Source of the DNA: Myxocyprinus asiaticus
Taxonomy: Eukaryota > Chordata > Actinopteri > Cypriniformes > Catostomidae
Length of the DNA stretch: 64,000 bases
Direction of reading: 5' to 3'
Assembly: GCF_019703515.2 (NCBI RefSeq)
Contig: NC_059346.1
Span: 13,795,001 to 13,859,000, forward strand
The position numbers and the translations under genes were made by a program. Shown piece by piece: positions 28,101 through 37,140 of this stretch (the first letter of the stretch is position 1; each line of letters begins with the position of its first letter). The notes under the pieces were generated by a model. It worked only from the letters and a program-made list of their open reading frames with translations. It was not told the DNA's origin and did no database searches.

Positions 28101-31063
28101 AATTGAAAGTTGGGAAAAATCTCAAATATTTTTCTCCAAAACACGTTTGCCACAATTATTGGCACCCCCAGAAATTCTTAGGAGTAAAATATATCTGAAG
28201 TATATTCTCTTTCATATTTTATATTTTTTAGTACACCTGGAACATGAAATTGTTCAGCCATGACTTCCTGTTTCACATGGGTATAAATACGAGGTAACAC
28301 TCAGGCCAAATTCTAAGACCAAAGAATAAAGTTCTGATGTGCAGCAAAAGGTTGTTGAGCTTCACAATATGGGAAGTGGCTATAAGAAAATAGCTAAAGC
28401 ATTGAAAACACCCATTTCAACAATCAGGGCAATAATTAAGAAGTGCCAATCAACTGGAGATGTTACAAATCAGCCTGAAAGAGGACGTGTGTCTATATTT
28501 TTTCCACGTATGGTGAGGAGGATGGTTCGAGTGGCCAAAAATTCTCCAAGGATCACAACTGGAGAATTGCAGGAATTAGTTGGGTCTTGGGGTCAGAAAG
28601 TCTCCAAAACTACAATCAGACATCACCTACATCACAACAAGTTGTTTGGGAGGGTTTCAAGAAAAAAGCTTCTGCTCTCATCCAACAACAAACTCAAGCA
28701 TCTTCAGTTTGCCAGACACTACTGGAACTTAAAATGGGACTGGGTTCTATGGTCAGATAAAACAAAAACAGCTTTTTGGCAGTAAACACCAGAGATGAGT
28801 TTGGCGCACACAGAGAGGTAGCCATATGGAAAAGTTCCTCATGCCCACGGTTAAATATGGTAGTGGGTTTTTAATGTTGTGGGCATGTTTTTATGCCAGA
28901 GGTCCAGGACATCTTGTTAACAGATAAAAAAAAAAATCAAAAACTGATTGCCTCTGCCAGAAAGCTTAAAATGGGCTGAGGATGGATCTTTCAGCAGGAC
29001 AATGATCCAAAACACACAAAAACCAACACAAAATTAGTTCACTGACCACAAAATCAAGGTTCTGCCATGTCCATCCCAGTCCCTGACCTGATCTCTTAGA
29101 AAACCTGTGGGGTGAACTGAAGAGGAGAGTCCACCAGCATGGACATTGGAATTTGAAGGATCTGGAGAGATTCTGTATGGAGGAATGGTCTCAGATCACT
29201 TGCCATGTGTTCTCCAATCTCATTAGGCATTATAGGAGAAGATTCAGAGCTGTTGTCTTGGCAAAGGGAGGTTGCACAAAGTATTGAATACAAAGGTGGC
29301 AATAATTGTCACACATATATTTGACAAAAATATTTGCTTTTTGATAAAACTTGTTGTGTTTGGAATTGTTTGATATCTGTTTGAGGATAGATTTTTGTGA
29401 ATATTTTGAATGAAAGACCAAAAGGATAAACAATAAGGATATATTTTTCACAGCCTTCTTTTCTCATATTTACCAAGGGTGCCAATATTTTTGGCCACAA
29501 CTGTAATATCATTCATTGATTGAATACATAGATTTGGTCATTTTTAAAAAGCTAGAATGTGACCAATATGATGAAAAACGAATAAAAATATAATTAGTAA
29601 AAAAAATATTTTCTAGTAAGAAGGTCACCTGTATAATTAACATACTTAGCTGGGACAGAATTTCTTTCATATGTAAGCAAAAGGGACATTATAACTGAAA
29701 TATACCCATATGAATCGAATGCTTGTGAATCTGAATCGAATCGGGAAATCTGTATTAATACCCAGCCCTAATAAATAGCCTTAAAATTTAATATTCCAGA
29801 TCATAACATTTAAAAATTTCCAGAGAATACTGGAGATCTGACTCACCTTTGCCGAACACCAGGCCAGGTTTGACAGGAGAAACGCATGGAGTGCTTTTAC
29901 AAGGTGAGGGGTAGTAGTCACAAATGCCTTTGGCAAACTTCTCAGCATCCTCACGATTGGAGAAAGCTTTAAATCGAGCCCCTTTCATAATTTTTACAGC
30001 CTGTAATGCTTCTTTCTTATCCGTGTACACATGGGCTCTCTCTACAAAAGCAAGAAAAGGAAACCACAGTTTCATAGCATTGTAACAAGTGTGAGCCAGC
30101 AGCATAAGCGTAAATGATATAGCTTTCCATGATCCAAATACTTATCCAGGCTTAACTGCCATAGACCTTGTACTGTATATAGTAGTGCCATTTTTGTCGA
30201 GAATGAAATCGAAGCTGTGAGGGATAGACCAACAGTCTCTTCAAGGACATGCACTGTAAGAAGCTATCAAAAAGATCCTAGATCATATCTATTTTTCCAA
30301 CTCATGTTGTCTGGCTTTTTGTGTACTGAAATTTAATGGAAAGATGTATTTTTTTTTTTCAATGTTTCGTCAGCGGAACAATCATAAAACACTTCAAACA
30401 ACTGTACAACACACTGAAGAGACTGTACGTCTCTACCTCAAAGATGACGGTACTGTGAATAAGGTCTATTGCTGATAAAAATTGGTATAAAGCACCATGT
30501 TATTAACATTAGATACCATCACTGTACCAAGACAGTACTTCTTGTAAGTAAAGAACACTAGTAACATTTTACACCACCAAGACAACTCAGAAAAATAGGA
30601 AACAGGGCAAGGGCAAAAGGTAAAAACTCTTACCATTCCTAGCCAATACATCCTCCCACAGCGGACACACCCCGTAGAAAAAACTGGGCGATACTTGTGC
30701 AGTTTTAGGTGTCTGTGCCTCCACATTACAGCACACAGTTCTACTCTGATCCGTCAGAGCCTCCTCCTCCGGTGGGTTAAGGCCTAAGTCGTACCCGAAA
30801 TCCCCATCCTCGCTTGCTGAAGTGGCACTTGGTGGCTGTTTGACTGGCACTACACTCCCAGAGCTGTCTGTCCCCGCACAGTTACTGCCACTGCCATCAG
30901 GCTCAGTAAGCCCAGCATTCTCCACAATGGTTCTGGCTAGCTTGCGCTCAAATATGGCTCTTGTCGTGGCAGTGATGGGACCACACTTCAAGTTGGCTTT
31001 AAGGATCTCCTCCCTTAACTCGTCAGCACTGAGACCTCTCAACCTTGTCAGGACCGCATCCAT
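13534..31063 (-). CDS. ankle2: ANKLE2, ankyrin-repeat and LEM-domain protein 2 (12 coding exons)
   Basis: Exons in transcription order: 31063-30634, 30041-29847, 27249-27080, 24564-24376, 24181-24059, 23945-23873, 23768-23599, 23481-23375, 23248-23058, 21576-20736, 19490-19359, 13783-13534. All phases fit; 2871 nt give 956 aa (human 938). ANKLE2 sits at the ER and inner nuclear membrane and promotes BAF dephosphorylation by PP2A while restraining VRK1, so the nuclear envelope can reassemble after mitosis. Domains: LEM at residues 1-44 ([20 protein letters not shown]); a caulimovirus-VI-like fold at about 146-195 ([20 protein letters not shown]); ankyrin repeats near 266-295 ([19 protein letters not shown]) and 329-355 ([19 protein letters not shown]); then a Ser-rich C-terminal half containing EEIKNRQNA. 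The human protein has a hydrophobic N-terminal segment before the LEM methionine; no such exon was found here, so the true start may be further upstream. Nearly every large intron holds a different transposon. Confidence 0.95.
14166..15378 (+). mobile_element. Tc1/mariner element with short CACTGCCTGGCCAAAA ends
   Basis: Lies in ankle2 intron 11. TA-flanked; left end cactgcctggccaaaa, right end the exact inverse ttttggccaggcagtg. Length is 1213 bp, with a plus-strand transposase. Short terminal repeats and compact size distinguish it from the 1.5-kb Tc1 families elsewhere in the window. Confidence 0.92.
14328..15358 (+). pseudogene. Frameshifted Tc1 transposase
   Basis: The first part (from ATG 14328, [20 protein letters not shown]) contains the helix-turn-helix [20 protein letters not shown]. 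The reading frame is lost at about 14660-14900, where WSDES (first catalytic Asp) can be read in another frame. The last part (14900-15358) has FQDDNAKIH and [12 protein letters not shown] for the second Asp and the Glu, and ends AKGGPKKY. Broken by frameshift, with all three catalytic residues still visible. Confidence 0.85.
15884..15901. repeat. Target-site duplication, left copy
   Basis: acaaatgcattaaagtga, an exact 18-bp match to 19311-19328. It flanks the L1-like insertion. Confidence 0.9.
16134..16932 (+). pseudogene. L1-like ORF1 (RNA-binding coiled-coil protein), broken
   Basis: The first open part (16134-16643) has heptad-like leucine/valine spacing followed by the RRM signature [14 protein letters not shown], typical of L1 ORF1p. 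After a stop and frame change near 16640, the C-terminal domain is readable from 16690 ([20 protein letters not shown]). Broken, but the domain order is preserved. Confidence 0.82.
17394..18811 (+). pseudogene. L1-like ORF2 remnant: endonuclease start and C-terminal piece, no reverse transcriptase
   Basis: 17394-17678 encodes the start of an apurinic-type endonuclease ([19 protein letters not shown], then [10 protein letters not shown]; the usual ETH has become KTH, so a catalytic Glu is lost). The frame then shifts, with LANIYAPN readable near 17730. At about 17830-17930 the text jumps to the C-terminal region ([27 protein letters not shown] in overlapping segments, 18043-18225). The conserved reverse-transcriptase blocks between these parts are absent. 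ORF2 of this class is normally over 1200 aa. Confidence 0.8.
19055..19132. repeat. (TA)n followed by (T)n
   Basis: A compound simple repeat within the 3' part of the L1-like copy. Translations across it are artefacts. Confidence 0.97.
19311..19328. repeat. Target-site duplication, right copy
   Basis: Exact repeat of 15884-15901, directly after the A-rich 3' end of the L1-like element. Confidence 0.9.
19727..20618. mobile_element. About 0.9-kb non-autonomous DNA transposon, TAGGGCTGCACGATAT ends
   Basis: Lies in ankle2 intron 10. Left end tagggctgcacgatat, right end the inverse aatatcgtgcagcccta. The flanks attttaat and atttctaa resemble an imperfect 8-bp duplication, which would suit a hAT-type element (inference). 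No transposase frame. Confidence 0.75.
21850..22010. repeat. Possible solo Tc1-type end (CAGTGCTAAAGTCTTAGGCAC)
   Basis: The string acagtgctaaagtcttaggc resembles the terminal repeat of another Tc1-like fish family. No partner end or transposase was found in this intron. Confidence 0.35.
22042..23030. repeat. DNA-element remnant carrying a Tc1 fragment
   Basis: Lies in ankle2 intron 9. The outer ends (taggggttgggtatatgacc; atatacacgatatagcaaaa) look like borders of a non-autonomous element. Inside is a Tc1 remnant (next entry). Confidence 0.4.
22453..22988 (+). mobile_element. Truncated Tc1/mariner fragment with a 43-bp inverted duplication
   Basis: The right end reads ttaatgttgtggctgatcag before TA, a Tc1-type terminus. 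An open stretch (22519-22842) contains the helix-turn-helix part of a transposase ([20 protein letters not shown]). The catalytic domain and the left terminus are missing. Positions 22453-22495 repeat 22639-22682 in inverted orientation, so the fragment could form a hairpin. Confidence 0.7.
25021..26646 (+). mobile_element. Tc1/mariner element with CAGTTGTGCTCAAAAG ends
   Basis: Lies in ankle2 intron 4. Left end cagttgtgctcaaaagtttc, right end the inverse aaacttttgagcacaactg, TA-flanked. Inner motifs (aaaagtttacataccc near 25220; gcagacttctgaacagggg near 26440) mark the inner borders. Plus-strand transposase, 1626 bp. Confidence 0.93.
25405..26426 (+). pseudogene. Tc1 transposase with one frameshift and a catalytic Asp-to-Asn change
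   Basis: ATG 25405 opens a frame of 252 codons with paired-like helices ([20 protein letters not shown]), the GRPR-like basic motif (RSDRPRK) and WSDETK (first catalytic Asp). A frame change near 26075-26085 leads into the frame of 26079-26426, which has [13 protein letters not shown] (catalytic Glu) and ends AKGGNTQY. The second catalytic position reads FQHNNDPKH where the family has Asp; the spacing of 34 residues to the Glu confirms the position. Two independent lesions. Confidence 0.87.
27960..29503 (+). mobile_element. Tc1/mariner element nested in another transposon
   Basis: TA-flanked; left end cagtagtggccaaaaatatt, right end the inverse aatatttttggccacaactg. The inverted arms are about 115 bp long (27960-28075; 29388-29503) with several mismatches. 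1544 bp, plus-strand transposase remnant. It interrupts the 0.9-kb element above, so it is younger than that copy. Confidence 0.92.
28339..29290 (+). pseudogene. Degenerate Tc1 transposase
   Basis: 28339-28785 is open and shows two DNA-binding helix blocks ([20 protein letters not shown]) and WSDKTK, in which the residue after the first catalytic Asp is Lys instead of the usual Glu. Stops and frame changes follow. The C-terminus AKGGCTKY is readable just before 29290. Confidence 0.82.
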
Positions 31064-31514
31064 GCTTCTGCTGCAATGGCTACCTGATGCAACAAACATA
31101 TTTTGGGAAAAGCAGTCTTGAACATATGGCTGCACAAATACAATAAAGAGTTGGATCCATTATGTCTCATGGTGATGTCCTTATCAGTTGGGACCACTAA
31201 CAAAAGGTTGTACAGAATAGCATAATACCAGACTAGTGACAACTCTTACTACTTTGGCATTATTTAGTATAGACACTGTGCATAGTATGCAAATGTATGC
31301 ATGGAACACCTGGATGACCTACATTTGACAATTATGCAGTATACAGCAGAGTACACTGCAATGTAGCATACTACTGTTTGAAATTCTGCATGAAAATATT
31401 CATTCATATTTAAAGAAATAATAGGCAATATACAGTGTGTAACACAAAGACAGTACTCTTTACCAAACACAGCCTATGACACAGGTAGAACAATTCAGGC
31501 ATGACACTAAATGT

Positions 31515-31690
31515 TCTGGACACACTCATGATGGCGTAGGGGGTTAAAGCTCAGAACTTGTAATCAGAAAGTTGCTGGTTTGATCCCCACAGCCACCATC
31601 ATTGTGTCCTTGAGCAAGGCACTTAACTCCAGGTTGCTCCGCAAGTTGCTTGGATAAAAGCGTCTGCCAAATGCGTAAATGTACATTTAT
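31515..31690 (+). repeat. tRNA-derived SINE copy
   Basis: Begins atggcgtagggggttaaagc (box-A-like), followed by gttgctggtttgatcccca (box-B-like), then ccttgagcaaggcacttaac and gcttggataaaagcgtctgc. It is the forward counterpart of the copy at 8205-8395. Confidence 0.72.
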
Positions 31691-31723
31691 GCTGCTTTTG
31701 AGGAATCATTTATTTCCAGTATA

Positions 31724-32623
31724 CAGCTCTGGAAAAAATTAAAGAGACCACTGCAAGTTTCTCTGGATTTACTATTTATATGTATGTGTTTGAGTAAAAT
31801 TAACATTTTTGTTTTATTCTATAAAGTACTGACAAAATGTTTCCCAAATAAAAATATTGTCATTCAGAGCATTTATTTGCAGAAAATGACAACTGGTCAA
31901 AATAACAAAAAAGATAGTGTTTTCAGACCTCGAATAATGCAAATAAAACAAGTTCATATTCATTTTTAAACAACACAATACTAATTTTTTAACTTAGGAA
32001 GAGTTCAGAAATCAATATTTGGTGGAATAACCCTGATTTTCAATCACAGCTTTCATGCATTTTGGCATTCTCTCCACCAGTCTTTCACATTGCTGTTGGG
32101 TGACTTTATGCCACTCCTGGAGCAAAAATTCAAGCAGCTCGGCTTTATTTGATGGCTTGTGGCGATCCATCTTCCACATGATCACATTCCAGAGGTTTTC
32201 AATGGGATTCAGGCCTGGAGATTGGCTAGCCATGACAGGGTCTTGATCCGGTGGTGCTCCATCCACACCTTGATTGACCTGGCTGTGTGGCATTGAGCAT
32301 TGTCCTGCTGGAAAACCCAATCCTCAGAGTTGGGGAACATTGTCAGAGCAGAAGGAAGCAAGTTTTCTTCCAGGATAACCTTGTACGTGGCTTGATTCAT
32401 GTGTCCTTCACAAAGACGAAACTGCCCGATTCCAGCCTTGCTGAAGCACCCCCAGATCATCACTGATCTAAATGACAATATTTATATTTGGAATTTGGGA
32501 GCAATGTTGTCAGAACTTTATAGAATAAAATAAAAATGTTCATTTTACTCAAACACATACCTATGAACAGTAAATCCAGAGAACCTGATAATTTGCAGTG
32601 GTCTCTTAATTTTTCCAGAGCTG
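31724..32623 (-). mobile_element. Internally deleted Tc1/mariner element next to the ankle2 promoter
   Basis: TA-flanked; ends cagctctggaaaaaattaaa and the inverse ttaatttttccagagctg. The arms (31724 to about 31840; about 32505 to 32623) are inverted copies with mismatches. Only 900 bp: the transposase N-terminal half is deleted. It lies between the first coding exon and the probable 5' UTR exon of ankle2. Confidence 0.9.
32012..32478 (-). pseudogene. Partial Tc1 transposase (catalytic half only)
   Basis: 32209-32478 carries VMIWGCFSKAGIG and VFQQDNAQCHT (second catalytic Asp). After a frame change near 32210, 32012-32210 carries [12 protein letters not shown] (Glu retained, the preceding Asp of SPDL changed to Gly) and ends NQGYSTKY. 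The DNA-binding half and the first catalytic Asp are absent. Confidence 0.85.
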
Positions 32624-32641
32624 TATATATCAAACACGCTA

Positions 32642-32900
32642 TGACGTCATGGCGGCAGTTAGATTGACAGCAACGAGATCCTTTGCATTGTTACGGATTA
32701 AAGACGTACGACAACATGAAGAGCATCTGCTCAAACCGTGGCACCGGTCACGTCTGAGCCAGACTACTTATAATTCACTCACCTCAACCACTGCATTTGC
32801 AATACTAAAACCTTTATCTGAACCGAGGTGTCACGCCCAAATTATCATACAATTTATTTTATTGTCTGTTTATGACATGCTCCGATTTGAACATTTATAG
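32642..32900 (+). other. Unassigned plus-strand open frame behind a TGACGTCA site
   Basis: tgacgtca at 32642-32649 is a consensus CRE and overlaps an ATG in good context (gtcATGG, 32649). The frame runs 83 codons, starting MAAVRLTATRSFALLRIKDV, an Arg-rich beginning that could be a mitochondrial presequence. No family was recognised and no downstream exon was identified. It may be a chance frame in the antisense ankle2 promoter region. Confidence 0.25.
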
Positions 32901-32959
32901 AGATGACAAATCAAAACAAAGGTGAGTTAAATGTCACCCCTCATATCTGGAGCACTTAC

Positions 32960-33135
32960 CATCTATCAGCTGAACAGCGGTGCGATGTGTGTGATGTGAA
33001 CGCACAAATGTGCATGTGCGATTAATTAAACGTGTATAAGAAAGAGAATCGCGCGGACGCTCTGGGAGGGTCGCATTGTTTACAGGTCGGTTTGCGCACG
33101 CGCATGGAACAGTCTGCACCTGCGCTGTAGAGCGG
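32960..33135 (-). promoter_or_regulatory. ankle2: Probable ankle2 promoter and 5' non-coding exon
   Basis: A locally CpG-rich patch (gcgcggacgctctgggaggg; ttgcgcacgcgc) precedes a good minus-strand donor (GATAGATG|gtaagt at 32960). Splicing from here to the exon containing the LEM methionine would give a 5' UTR; the ATG touching the donor is not in frame with the LEM start. Inference from position and composition. Confidence 0.45.
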
Positions 33136-33179
33136 GCAGGGTTCAGATCAAGCATGCTTAACTTTACAATTGGCATCAC

Positions 33180-34450
33180 TTGTTATCCAAAGATGAAAAT
33201 AAATTGTAATTAATCGTATTATAATTCTGACCAGATTTCATATTAATATTCGTCTTATTCAGTGAAGCCAGGCTGTACATTGATGGTATTAAAGACTCTC
33301 AAAATAAAAAAAGCCAAGACTTTATATATTTGTGAGCATTATAAAGTTTTTACTCAAATTTTACCAGTACTTCGTATTTTGTCTTTTGCATTATTAATTT
33401 CCCCGTTTAAATTGTTTTGGTTTTATAATTAGTTTTATATACACCTTTTTATAACTTGTATAATGTTGATGTTTATTGAATAAAAATGGCTTAAATTTAC
33501 GAACACAACTAATATATTTAAACTCAATATTCTGATCAAAGTACAAAATAGAATAATTAATAATAATTTAATAATTTTCTTTATTTATCACACATTATAC
33601 ATTTGCACATATACAGTGAAATTCTTCTTTTTCACATATCCCAGCTAGGCTGGGGTCAGAGTGCAGGGTCACAGAAATCACATTAGATCTCATGAAATGA
33701 CATTTGACAATGACAGAGTGGCTTTGCTAATCAAGAATAAACAAGGGAGGGAAAAACTGTGGAAGTGAGTAGCTATAAACCCAATCTGGCAAGAGAATGT
33801 GAATATTACCTTTGCTTCTGCAAGCAAATTTATGAGGTTTGCAGGTGAATATGGGATGCACACCAAGAGCTCCTTATATGCTCAGTTTCCATACAGCCAT
33901 GCCTAATGACATTTCAGGTAGCAAAGCAGGAACTAAATATTTCAGACTGGCTGAACCGCTGAGGACTCTTTCTATAAAAGAAAAGAGATAACTACATAGA
34001 AAAAGAAAATGGTTTTCACTGAGATTACTCCAGTTGCTAAGGTTTGTGCAAAATGTGCTTCCCGGATGTCTCTCTTGTTCGTTGTATATTTCCTTATATT
34101 TGTACAGATTTCAGCAGCGCCTCTAGTGGCCGCAATGTGTTTGTACTATGCATTTACGCATTAGATAGGTCTAAGTTCTAAATAACATACTACTGTACTG
34201 CATACTGCGCAGTACACACTGTATGCTGCCTACTTTTTTTATTATCAAAAAATAGTATGTGAAGCAGTACGCATATGTATTCTGAGAGTATAGGCTTATT
34301 ATGGAAGTGTGCATTTCCATAATCAACCAATGTTTTAAACATTGTCACATGACCTCATTACTTTGTATGTTTGTTTCACAGAGTGGCACTGAATTATCTA
34401 AGAATTTAAACTGTTTAGCAATTTTATCTAATTTTGTATTTTAAAAAAAT
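33180..34450. other. Intergenic sequence upstream of ankle2
   Basis: No coding recognised. 33590-33720 contains a dispersed fish repeat block (cagtgaaattcttctttttc, then catatcccagctaggctggg). 34180-34300 carries scrambled GTATGC/GCATAC motifs (actgcatactgcgcagtaca) that recur near 31300-31400 and 35330-35470, probably another short repeat family. Confidence 0.4.
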
Positions 34451-34451
34451 C

Positions 34452-35206
34452 TTAAAGGGATAATTTACCCAAAAATCTATTCACCCTCATGCCATCTAAG
34501 ATGTATATGACTTTATTTCTTCTGCTGAAACCAAACAGAGATTATTAGAAGAAAATCTCAGTTTAGTAGGTCCATACAATGCAAGTGAATGGTGATCAGG
34601 CCTTTGAAGCTCCAAAAAGGAGATAAAGTCAGTATAAAAGTAATCCATTTGATGCCAGTGGTTTAATCCATGTCTTCTGAAGGGATTCAGTTGGTTTTGG
34701 GTGAGAACAGATCAAAATATAACTCCTTTTTCACTGTACATCTTGCCATTGCAGTCTCTGGGCACAATCATGATTTTAAGCTTGATTACACTTCCTAGTG
34801 CTTGATGCATGCACAGAGCACTAATGACGCTATAGGAAGTGTAATCGAGCTTGAAATCATGTTTGTACCCAGAGACTGCAATGGCAAGATGTACATTGAA
34901 AAAGGATTTATATATTGGTTTGTTTTGTTTGCACCCAAAACCAACTGAATCATTTTAGAAGACATGGATTAAACCACTGGAATCTGATGGATTATGTTTA
35001 TGCTGACTTTATCTGTTTTAAATGTTTTGGAGCTTCTAAGGCCTGATCACCATTCACTTGCACTGCATGGACCTACAGAGCTGAGATATTCTTCTAAAAA
35101 TCTTAATTTGTGTTCTGCAGAAGAAAGAAAGTCATACACATCTGGGATTGCATGAAGGTGAGTAAATGATGAGAGAATTTTCCTTTTTTGGTGAACTAAC
35201 ACTTTA
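34452..35206. repeat. Long TTCACCC-type palindromic MITE (about 750 bp)
   Basis: A near-complete palindrome related to 9296-10015: aaagggataatttacccaaa at the left, tttttggtgaactaacactt at the right, inner arms gtaggtccatacaatgcaag and actgcatggacctacagagc. No coding. Confidence 0.8.
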
Positions 35207-35209
35207 ACT

Positions 35210-36462
35210 CTTGGCAGTATGATTAATGAGTAACAAAGGAAATCAAAAATTGAGGTTAATTTCACTGCAAATCATCACACTGGAAATGGAAGGTCAAGCA
35301 CATTGCATAGTGGGATACAGCATTTCATGTAGTGTGATCTTTTGTATACTGCATCTTGTAGCGAAGGTTGTAGGTCAACCAGGTATTCCATGCATACAGA
35401 ATTTTAGTATATTGTACAATATACACATAGCCTACTGTATACTACAGAAACAGTAAGAATAGTATGGTAGTATGATATTCCTCACATAGCCAGGAATTTA
35501 TAAAACATTACATGCAGATAACTGGAGAGTTCAGGAATAGCACACATCAAAGCTGTTGCATATTTCCAATTAGATATAATAGACAAATAATACACACCAA
35601 AATGCATACTCAAAGCAACAGTGGGCTATCACTGATGATTAACATGGTGATGTAAATTATGTAGGCTATAACACTGAAGTGGATACAAACTAATTTGGAC
35701 TTGAAATTTCATTTTTCATTTATTTTCTTATTTTATTTAAATCATTGTATGCTTTTAAAAAGAATTACATATACACACAAGAAGCGATCGTTTTACAGAA
35801 TGATTTATATTTTTACACTCAATAATTATCAATATGGTAAATTCCATCAAATAAAAATTCTGCACAAGCAAAGAATTGAACTCATGAAAGTCATGAACTG
35901 TTTTCTTATTTTAAAACATTGAACAGAAACTCATGCTTTTAACGGTCAGTACAGTATTAAAACAGTATATTTTCAATACGTTTAAAACCGTTTCCTCTGT
36001 ATTAATCGTTTGAAGATAAATGTATATTTTAGTCTGGAAAGCTTGATGTCCCATCATGTCTTACTCATTTAAAGCAGTGTAAAGGTTATTACATGTCAGC
36101 AATTCATCATCCGAGAACATACTTGTACTATATTAACAGTTTAAGCCAATTACACATTTAAATTCTGATCAACAGACAACTAACAAATGGAGTTTGTGAA
36201 ATGAAGACATCAGGGAAAGACAAAAATATCACACCTAATTAAAATGCATTTGCCAAAATATATGCAAACATATCTAATAATTAAGGCTATAATTGCAAAC
36301 TATCCATGAACATTTTGGAAGGGTGAAAATGTTTTTAAATATGTGAACATGGTATATCAAGGCCAAAATTATTTCCATCAAAAAGTAACAATATTTTACA
36401 TCTGTCCATACCTGAAAGTCAGTAAGCTTTCATTAATCAGTTGTGCAATATAAGTCAACACC

Positions 36463-36465
<3 letters not shown>
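35210..36465. other. AT-rich intergenic sequence 3' of golga3
   Basis: No gene recognised. TTTATT strings at about 35719 and 35737 would be AATAAA on the minus strand and could end a long golga3 3' UTR. The rest is low-complexity AT-rich DNA. Confidence 0.35.

Positions 36466-36509
<44 letters not shown>
36466..36509. repeat. (TA)n microsatellite
   Basis: About 20 TA units. Confidence 0.95.
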
Positions 36510-36510
<1 letters not shown>

Positions 36511-36799
36511 GTATAACACTCAACAGTGCTTTCAAGAGCCCATTCATCCATTCAAGATAACCTATTTTACATTATTTTCCAAGATCTTTAAACAGAAATA
36601 TTTAAGCAAGTTCATTCAAGCTATTGATTTTTAGGAATATTTAAAGGATTCTGTATCAATTTTAAGGTGCAGCCCTGAACAGAACTAGTCGAGTTAAACT
36701 CAAACAGCCATTAAACTATTATAGCATCAAGAGCAATGAAGACCTTTCATCTTAACCCCGTCAAACCACTGGCATGGACCAGAGACACTTGGATGTCAG

Positions 36800-37140
36800 A
36801 TGACCTTTTGTATTGAGATGTATTTATGAGATATTACCCTGTACAAATGGGCCACTGCTTTCTCCCAATCTCCCATTTCCTCAAGAATGTCAACACATTC
36901 CTGGGGCTTTATGTCCCGAGTCTGAAACAGTCAAACAATCATAGAGAATGCGCAACAAAATAGTCTTAAAGGGAAAGTTCACCCAAAAAGGAAAATTCTG
37001 TTATCATTTACCCTCATGTTGTTGCATGATGAGTAAATGATGACAGAATTTTTATTTTTGGGTGAACTATCCTTTAAACAATGGACCTGAGACTTACAGT
37101 AAAGCGGTACACAGTGCAGAGTGTATATAGACAGGATATT
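36800..37140 (-). other. Two possible exons of an unassigned minus-strand product
   Basis: On the minus strand, a segment after an acceptor (ctgtttcag at 36922-36930) reads TRDIKPQECVDILEEMGDWE and AVAHLYRVIS before a stop at about 36804. A good donor (CTTTACT|gtaagt) lies at about 37096, separated by a MITE. Joining them is in phase only with a short upstream exon (about 37096-37150, from ATGCTGACAATATCC). No family was recognised; the helix pattern is only loosely death-fold-like. It may be an alternative golga3 3' exon or chance. A longer open frame (36979-37539) in another phase does not join. Confidence 0.22.
36966..37077. repeat. Compact near-perfect TTCACCC-type MITE (112 bp)
   Basis: The left arm (ttaaagggaaagttcaccca) and right arm (tgggtgaactatcctttaa) are inverted copies almost to the centre (tacc ctcatg / catgatgagta), with TTAA at each end. 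It is the shortest copy in the window and shows the minimal unit of the family. Confidence 0.88.

Larger units (their letters stand above)
27372..29771. repeat. Non-autonomous DNA transposon (copy 2), interrupted by a Tc1
   Basis: Lies in ankle2 intron 2. The left part (27372-27959; gtgggtaaaaatattgattt) and right part (29504-29771; ending aatacccagccctaa) together match, in reverse orientation, the uninterrupted copies at 1818-2706 and 38655-39535. The Tc1 at 27960-29503 sits in the middle. Confidence 0.75.
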
